This document shows positions 33,660-37,932 of a stretch of 37,932 bases of DNA, piece after piece. The notes under the pieces are model-generated. The model was not told where the DNA came from and made no database searches. It saw only the letters and a program-made list of their open reading frames with translations. The DNA lies in NCBI GenBank assembly GCA_964632545.1, contig CAZWBQ010000013.1, positions 1 to 37,932 of the forward strand, read 5' to 3'. How positions within the stretch are numbered: the stretch's first letter is position 1; every line of letters starts with the position of its first letter. The stretch comes from UBA7398 sp964632545. GTDB lineage: Bacteria > Actinomycetota > Actinomycetes > Nanopelagicales > Nanopelagicaceae. The translations under genes and the position numbers were made by a program.

Positions 33660-34904
33660 ATGAATAAACGTCGCGTAGTAGTAACCGGACTTGGGGCTAC
33701 TACTCCACTTGGCGGAGATGTCGCAACTACTTGGGCTGCGTTAATTGCAGGCAAAAGCGGTGTGCGTACTCTGCAAGGCGAATGGGTTTCTACGATTCCA
33801 GTTTCAATTGGTGCACCTGTTGCAGTAGAGCCGATTGAAGTTATGGACCGGGTAGAAACGCGGCGGTTAGATCGCTCGGAACAATTTGCACTTATTGCAT
33901 CTCGTGAAGCTTGGCAGGATGCTGGCAAACCTGAAATCGATAAAGAAAGACTTGGGGTTGTAATAGCTTCTGGTATCGGTGGTGTAATAACACTGCTTGA
34001 CGCTTACGATGTTTTAAAAACAAAAGGCGCGCGTTTAGTAAGTCCGCATACGGTTCCAATGTTGATGCCTAACGGACCTGCGGCAAATGTTGGGTTGGAA
34101 CTTGGTGCAAAAGCTGGCGTGCACACTCCAGTAAGTGCTTGCGCATCGGGTGCTGAAGCAATCGGATATGCACTCGAAATGATTCGTAATAATCGAGCTG
34201 ATGTAGTTCTTGCTGGTGGCGTTGAAGCTGCAATTCATGCGCTTCCGATGGCCGGTTTTGCTTCCATGAAAGCTTTATCTACTCGCAATGATGCACCCGA
34301 AAAAGCTTCTCGCCCTTACGATGTTAATCGCGATGGTTTTGTACTCGGTGAAGGCGGCGGCGTATTAGTTCTAGAAGAGTATGAACATGCAATCGCACGC
34401 GGCGCTAAAATCTATGCAGAAATTGCAGGGCAAGGTTTAACTTCGGATGGTTATCACATTGCAGCTCCAGACCCAGAAGGTAGCGGCGTAAAACGTGCAA
34501 TAGAAATTGCACTTGCTGATGCAGGGCTTACTACTAAAGATATTTTTCATTTAAACGCCCACGCCACTTCCACACCTGCTGGCGATGTTGCCGAAGCTTG
34601 CGCACTGGTTAGCGCATTCGGTGATGAGATTTCACATGTAACAGTTTCTGCCACAAAATCAATGACTGGGCATTTACTTGGCGGCGCTGGTGCAATTGAA
34701 GCAATATTTGTTGTGCTTGCATTACATCATCGCCTTGCTCCCCCAACAATAAATGTTGATGAGTTAGATCCAGCAGTAAAAATAGATGTGGTTATTGATG
34801 TAGCCAGGCCGTTACCCGCTGGACCGATTGCAGCGCTAAATGATTCATTTGGTTTTGGCGGACATAACGTAGTTCTTGCAGTTAAATCTTACGAAGGTAA
34901 GTAA
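33660..34904 (+). CDS. fabF: Beta-ketoacyl-ACP synthase II
   Basis: FabF elongates acyl-ACP by decarboxylative condensation with malonyl-ACP. The 414-residue protein has the Cys-His-His triad: Cys161 (VSACASGAEAIGYA), His301 (LNAHATSTPAGD) and His338 (SMTGHLLGGAGAIEA). The glycine-rich end FGFGGHNVVL is present. Only one KAS I/II enzyme is encoded here, whereas mycobacteria have two (KasA and KasB). Its TAA is followed without gap by the accD ATG. Confidence 0.97.
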   Translation: MNKRRVVVTGLGATTPLGGDVATTWAALIAGKSGVRTLQGEWVSTIPVSIGAPVAVEPIEVMDRVETRRLDRSEQFALIASREAWQDAGKPEIDKERLGVVIASGIGGVITLLDAYDVLKTKGARLVSPHTVPMLMPNGPAANVGLELGAKAGVHTPVSACASGAEAIGYALEMIRNNRADVVLAGGVEAAIHALPMAGFASMKALSTRNDAPEKASRPYDVNRDGFVLGEGGGVLVLEEYEHAIARGAKIYAEIAGQGLTSDGYHIAAPDPEGSGVKRAIEIALADAGLTTKDIFHLNAHATSTPAGDVAEACALVSAFGDEISHVTVSATKSMTGHLLGGAGAIEAIFVVLALHHRLAPPTINVDELDPAVKIDVVIDVARPLPAGPIAALNDSFGFGGHNVVLAVKSYEGK

Positions 34905-36299
34905 ATGAGCGATTCAGTGGAGATTGATCAACGAAATCCGCAATTAAGAATTGAGCGAATCCTAGATCCCGGAACACTTAAATTAATATCCGATCCCGAT
35001 AAATCTGGGATGTTAGCTGGTCACGGAAGTGTTAACGGTGTTGCGGTAACAGTTTTTGCATGTGATGCCACAATTCAAGGTGGCGCGATGGGAAACGATG
35101 GCGCCAAAGTTATCTGCGCAGCATATGAATATGCTCGAAAAAATAACACGCCAATCGTTGGTATTTGGCATTCTGGTGGCGCGCGGTTGCGCGAAGGCGT
35201 TTTATCACTTGATGCATTTGGTCGAGTATTTCAAGCGATGATTTCGGCTAGTGGAAAGATTCCACAATTTTCGTTAGTAGTAGGACCTGCAGCTGGTGGT
35301 GGCGCATATGGACCATCACTAACCGATGTCGTTGTACTTGCACCTGAAGGCAGAATTTTTGTAACTGGACCAGATGTTGTCCGAAGCGTTACCGGTGAAA
35401 ATGTAGATATGGCTCGCCTTGGTGGACCAGAACCACATGGTCGACGTAGCGGTGTTGTACATGTAGTTGCGGAAACTGAAGCTAAATCTTATGAAACTAT
35501 TCGAAAACTAACTTCACTTTTTGGAAATCAAGGCAGCATTGCATCCGAAATTCCTGAAATTGATTTAGCAAAATTGCTTCCAGAATCTGGAAAGCGCGCA
35601 TACGACGTGCATCCCTTGATCGATGGCGTATTAGATAATGACTCCGAAACTCAAGAACTATTTCCTAAATGGGCGCCGAATATCACAATCACATTAGGTC
35701 GATTGGGCGGTCGAACTGTTGGCGTAGTTGCGAATAACCCACTCCGCCTAGGTGGGTGCTTAGATTCATCATCTGCGGAAAAGGCAGCGCGCTTTGTCCG
35801 ACTCTGTGATTCTTTCGGTATTCCACTAGTTGTATTAGTTGATGTACCTGGTTACTTACCTGGAGTTGGTCAAGAATGGGATGGCGTAGTTCGACGCGGT
35901 GCGAAATTACTTCATGCATTTGGTGAAGCGGTAGTGCCGCGCGTAACCCTTGTGACTCGAAAAGCTTACGGCGGCGCATATATCGCGATGAATTCGAGAT
36001 CACTTGGCGCAACTAAAGTATTTGCTTGGCCGACCGCAGAAGTTGCAGTCATGGGCGCTGTTGCAGCAATTCGAGTATTACATCGAAGAATTTTGGCTGA
36101 TGTCCCAGATGATCAACGCGAATCGATGGAGCTGGAATTAGCTGCAGAACACGAGAAGATTTCAGGTGGCGTGGAACGCGCCATTGAAATCGGCGTTGTC
36201 GATGAAATCATTGAACCGAACCTGACACGTAACGCGATTGCGCAAGCAATTGCAAAAGCCCCACAGTTACGTGGGGCTCATGGCAATATTCCGCTTTAA
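34905..36299 (+). CDS. accD: Acyl-CoA carboxylase carboxyltransferase (beta) subunit, AccD6-like
   Basis: This subunit transfers CO2 from carboxybiotin to acetyl-CoA (or propionyl-CoA) to make malonyl-CoA for the operon. The 464-residue protein has both crotonase-like halves. The N-half shows GGAMGNDGAKVICAAYEYA, GIWHSGGARLREGV and VVGPAAGGGAYGPSLTD; the C-half shows PLRLGGCLDSSSAEKAARFV, LVDVPGYLPGVGQEWDGVVR, RKAYGGAYIAMNSRSLGA and WPTAEVAVMGAVAA. The place at the end of a fab operon matches accD6 in Mycobacterium, so acetyl-CoA carboxylase is the likely role. No alpha or biotin-carrier subunit is in the window. Its last codons contain a hairpin likely to terminate the opposite strand. Confidence 0.93.
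   Translation: MSDSVEIDQRNPQLRIERILDPGTLKLISDPDKSGMLAGHGSVNGVAVTVFACDATIQGGAMGNDGAKVICAAYEYARKNNTPIVGIWHSGGARLREGVLSLDAFGRVFQAMISASGKIPQFSLVVGPAAGGGAYGPSLTDVVVLAPEGRIFVTGPDVVRSVTGENVDMARLGGPEPHGRRSGVVHVVAETEAKSYETIRKLTSLFGNQGSIASEIPEIDLAKLLPESGKRAYDVHPLIDGVLDNDSETQELFPKWAPNITITLGRLGGRTVGVVANNPLRLGGCLDSSSAEKAARFVRLCDSFGIPLVVLVDVPGYLPGVGQEWDGVVRRGAKLLHAFGEAVVPRVTLVTRKAYGGAYIAMNSRSLGATKVFAWPTAEVAVMGAVAAIRVLHRRILADVPDDQRESMELELAAEHEKISGGVERAIEIGVVDEIIEPNLTRNAIAQAIAKAPQLRGAHGNIPL
36257..36278 (-). terminator. Terminator for the minus-strand SIMPL gene, inside the accD 3' end
   Basis: AGCCCCAC and GTGGGGCT form a perfect 8-bp GC-rich stem with a 6-nt loop. On the minus strand it is followed by TTTGC, giving a short run of four T counting the last stem base. 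It lies 23 nt past the stop of the SIMPL-domain gene and within the accD coding sequence. On the plus strand no T-run follows. Confidence 0.6.
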
Positions 36300-36300
36300 G

Positions 36301-37041
36301 TTACTTTGTTTTAAAAGCTACCGTAACTGTAATTGAGATTGTTTTTTCAATAGTCGAAGTATCGTAATAACCACCAGCTGCAGTATCAGTTGAATCTGGT
36401 GAAGTAACTTGGGTTGGACCGCTCTTCACTGCAATTACTGAGCCAACTTTTCCACCGGTAGCATCCATAATTGCTTTTGCACGAAGTTTGGCATCCTTCA
36501 TAGCTTCTGCCAGTAAATCAGGGCGAAGTTCGGCGAGATTTGAAACATAGAAACTTGGACCGTAATTTGAAACATTTACTCCGGTTTGTAATAACGAACC
36601 GATTCCGTCGCTAAGTTTTTTGATTAATGCGACATCTGTACTTCGAACGGTAAGTGTTCGAGAACCTTGGTAGCTAATTACTCGACCAGTTGGATTTCCG
36701 TTAACAAACTCATTATTTGGATAAGTCGAAACTGCTCCCAGCGAAATCGCATCTGCAGTAACGCCACCTTTGAGTAAATAATCTTGCAACGCAACAATCC
36801 CCATCTCAACCTTTTTCACTGAGGCCGATTGGGTTTGCGCGGATTCTTGAGAAGAAAGAGTCCAAACGACTTTATCGGAAGTTGCACTTACTTTTGCGCT
36901 ACCCGTTACCGAGATGCCATCTCCTGCGCGCGTTGCAAACCCACTACCAACTTTTGCTAACCCAGCGCCAATTGCTGCAGCCAAAATTGCGGAAGCAGCT
37001 ACTAGCGCAATTAAACGATTTCGTTCGATGTTTAGATTCAT
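36301..37041 (-). CDS. SIMPL-domain (DUF541) exported protein
   Basis: SIMPL proteins are secreted or membrane-anchored proteins found in many bacteria; some are linked with oxidative stress, but their biochemical role is unsettled. The 246-residue protein has an N-terminal membrane segment or signal anchor (LIALVAASAILAAAIGAGLA). The SIMPL pattern follows: GDGISVTGSAKVSATSDKVV, VGIVALQDYL-like periodicity, RTLTVRSTDVALIKKLSDGI, and RPDLLAEAMKDAKLRAKAIM near the C-terminal part. The start is ATG at 37041, overlapping the DUF3145 stop by 4 nt. Its stop lies 1 nt from that of accD on the other strand. Confidence 0.88.
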   Translation of the reverse strand: MNLNIERNRLIALVAASAILAAAIGAGLAKVGSGFATRAGDGISVTGSAKVSATSDKVVWTLSSQESAQTQSASVKKVEMGIVALQDYLLKGGVTADAISLGAVSTYPNNEFVNGNPTGRVISYQGSRTLTVRSTDVALIKKLSDGIGSLLQTGVNVSNYGPSFYVSNLAELRPDLLAEAMKDAKLRAKAIMDATGGKVGSVIAVKSGPTQVTSPDSTDTAAGGYYDTSTIEKTISITVTVAFKTK

Positions 37042-37556
37042 ACTGAAATTCTATCAACTAATTCGTTCGCGCCTTCTCCTTCTGCAATCCGAAACGGTTC
37101 GAGTTCCCGATCCCAGCAAGTTCCAAGAATCAACTCTAGCTTTTCCGCTAACTCATCGGAATTCAATTGAGAGATAGCGGCACTTATTTGATTCTCGTTA
37201 ACCATTACATCACCGGATGGTCCGATAGTTGCGCGATGCAATTTTAAGTTAGGCGTAAAGCGGAAATAATCGCCATCGCTTCCAAGCGCTGCATCTTGCC
37301 TTATTTCAAAACGTAGGTAATTCCAACCTGCAAGCGATGTTGCCATTCGCGCTGCAGTTCCATTTTTCGCCTGCCAAGTTAAAGCGCATTGGTAAGTGCC
37401 AGATTGCAACGGTTGTAATTTCCAATCGTTTTTAATTGGAATACCAAGTACTTCCGAAAGCGACCAATCGATATGCGAACATAAAGATTTCGGTGCAGAG
37501 TGAATGGCTAATCTGCCATGGGTAATACCAAGATGGATTGGTGAAAGCGGGATCAT
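37038..37556 (-). CDS. DUF3145-family protein
   Basis: This 172-residue protein belongs to an actinobacterium-specific family of unknown function. Recognisable parts are THGRLAIHSAPKSLCSHIDW, SLSEVLGIPIKNDWKLQPLQ, GTYQCALTWQAKNGTAARMA and AGWNYLRFEIRQD, which agree with my memory of DUF3145. No signal peptide or membrane segment is seen, so it is likely cytosolic. The ATG at 37556 follows AAAGGAG with good spacing. It is coupled to the SIMPL gene. Confidence 0.85.
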   Translation of the reverse strand: MIPLSPIHLGITHGRLAIHSAPKSLCSHIDWSLSEVLGIPIKNDWKLQPLQSGTYQCALTWQAKNGTAARMATSLAGWNYLRFEIRQDAALGSDGDYFRFTPNLKLHRATIGPSGDVMVNENQISAAISQLNSDELAEKLELILGTCWDRELEPFRIAEGEGANELVDRISV

Positions 37557-37880
37557 GCAGGCTCCTTTAAAAGGAACACCTACTAAGTTGCGTTACTTAG
37601 TTAGATGCACCTTCCCCAGCCCACCTAATTAAGTAAAACTGAGCGTAATCTCATGGCGAAAAAAGTGCAATATCGCCATTTTCTATCAGGAACTTTTCAG
37701 AGTACGATTCGCCTTAGTCCAACGCTTATCAGTACCCGCTTGCTGGCAAGAACTGTTTGGATCCGCCTCGAGGAAACTCAAGTGGATTTGAAGAGAAGCT
37801 CAGATCGGTATCGCTGTAGAACGGAAAGACTGGCGTTCGTGGAATTCACGATCGTCCCCCATGTACCGAAGGAAAGCTAA
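37557..37880 (+). promoter_or_regulatory. Long upstream region / probable 5' leader of the cold-shock gene
   Basis: These 324 nt hold no gene I can recognise. The left part must contain divergent promoters (TAATCT at 37646-37651 is one possible -10). The right part probably forms the untranslated leader of the cold-shock mRNA, as in other bacteria where such leaders control translation by temperature. A small hairpin TCGTG-GAATT-CACGA lies at 37837-37851, and a clear ribosome site AAGGAAAG at 37869-37876. An in-frame 75-codon open frame (37653-37880) ends immediately before the cold-shock ATG. Its codon choice (CGC, ATC, AGA, CTC) differs from that of neighbouring genes, so I do not call it a gene. 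Confidence 0.5.
37582..37601. promoter_or_regulatory. Inverted repeat between DUF3145 and the cspA leader
   Basis: ACTAAGT and ACTTAGT form a 7-bp inverted repeat with a 6-nt spacer, 25 nt upstream of the DUF3145 start on the divergent side. It may be a regulator site for either direction; no clear promoter could be paired with it. Confidence 0.3.
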
Positions 37881-37932
37881 ATGGCAACAGGCACAGTTAA
37901 GTGGTTCAACTCTGAAAAGGGTTTTGGTTTCA
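37881..37932 (+). CDS. Cold-shock protein (CspA family), 3' part outside the window
   Basis: Seventeen codons are visible (MATGTVKWFNSEKGFGF), matching the start of CspA-type single-stranded nucleic-acid-binding proteins, including the beginning of RNP-1 (KGFGF). The ATG follows AAGGAAAG with good spacing. These proteins act as RNA chaperones, and not all are cold-induced. The rest lies beyond the window. Confidence 0.95.
   Translation, partial: MATGTVKWFNSEKGFGF

Noticed and set aside
37563..37575. Symmetric TCCTTT-A-AAAGGA as a regulatory palindrome
   Set aside because: Its minus-strand half is simply the Shine-Dalgarno of the DUF3145 gene; the symmetry is short and AT-rich.
37653..37880. 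75-codon open frame (MAKKVQYRHFLSGTF...) upstream of the cold-shock gene as a protein gene
   Set aside because: No family is recognised, codon use differs from all neighbours, and the place fits a cold-shock mRNA leader. Kept only as a finding.
1..37932. CRISPR arrays, insertion sequences, toxin-antitoxin or restriction systems
   Set aside because: None of the repeats, transposase motifs or defence-gene signatures were seen on reading both strands.

Overview
The window reads as a chromosomal segment of a streamlined, low-GC actinobacterium (about 40-45% GC by eye). A freshwater acI-type lineage (Nanopelagicales / 'Ca. Planktophila') fits best, but that assignment is inference. It rests on actinobacterial gene order (leuS-comEA-comEC-holA-rpsT-lepA; etfB-etfA-cysteine desulfurase-mnmA-ligA; nadD-rsfS-phosphatase; fabD-fabH-acpP-fabF-accD), on a GTP-type PEP carboxykinase, on a DUF3145 gene, and on very tight packing. 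Many genes overlap by 1-4 nt, and the convergent pairs meet within 0-1 nt. I saw no insertion sequence, prophage or CRISPR array.

Layout: (1) 1-10501, minus strand: PEP carboxykinase, leuS, comEA, comEC, holA, rpsT and nearly all of lepA. (2) 10681-15663, plus strand: a polar amino-acid ABC importer (binding protein, permease, ATPase), then an aldo/keto reductase fused to a RidA-like domain, then a second aldo/keto reductase. A small TIGR04076-type gene converges on these, with overlapping stop codons. (3) 16078-20785, plus strand: a branched-chain amino-acid type ABC importer, livH-livM-livG-livF-livK, closed by a strong two-way terminator. (4) 20842-31052, minus strand (transcribed right to left): etfB, etfA, cysteine desulfurase, mnmA, ligA, a 43-residue membrane protein, nadD, rsfS, histidine phosphatase, tRNA-Ala(GGC), a short-chain dehydrogenase, and an FAD-dependent amine/amino-acid oxidase-type protein. 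(5) 31155-36299, plus strand: a type II fatty-acid synthesis operon with its carboxyltransferase. (6) 36301-37556, minus strand: DUF3145 and a SIMPL-domain protein. (7) 37557-37932: a 324-nt leader or intergenic region, then the first 17 codons of a cold-shock protein gene.

How the parts fit together: the central third is devoted to uptake and oxidation of small nitrogenous compounds (two amino-acid importers, two AKRs, a RidA domain, an FAD oxidase, an SDR, and an ETF that could take electrons). The flanks are housekeeping: translation, DNA replication and repair, tRNA thiolation, NAD synthesis and fatty-acid synthesis.

The least ordinary items are: a FabD with an extra C-terminal biotinyl/lipoyl-like domain whose biotin-acceptor lysine position holds Arg; the AKR-RidA fusion, in which the usual RidA arginine position is Lys; an SDR gene whose only usable start codon lies 2 nt from the 3' end of a tRNA gene; a comEC reading frame that extends 48 codons beyond its first ordinary start codon; and palindromes placed at likely promoters of the two liv transcription units and upstream of fabD.
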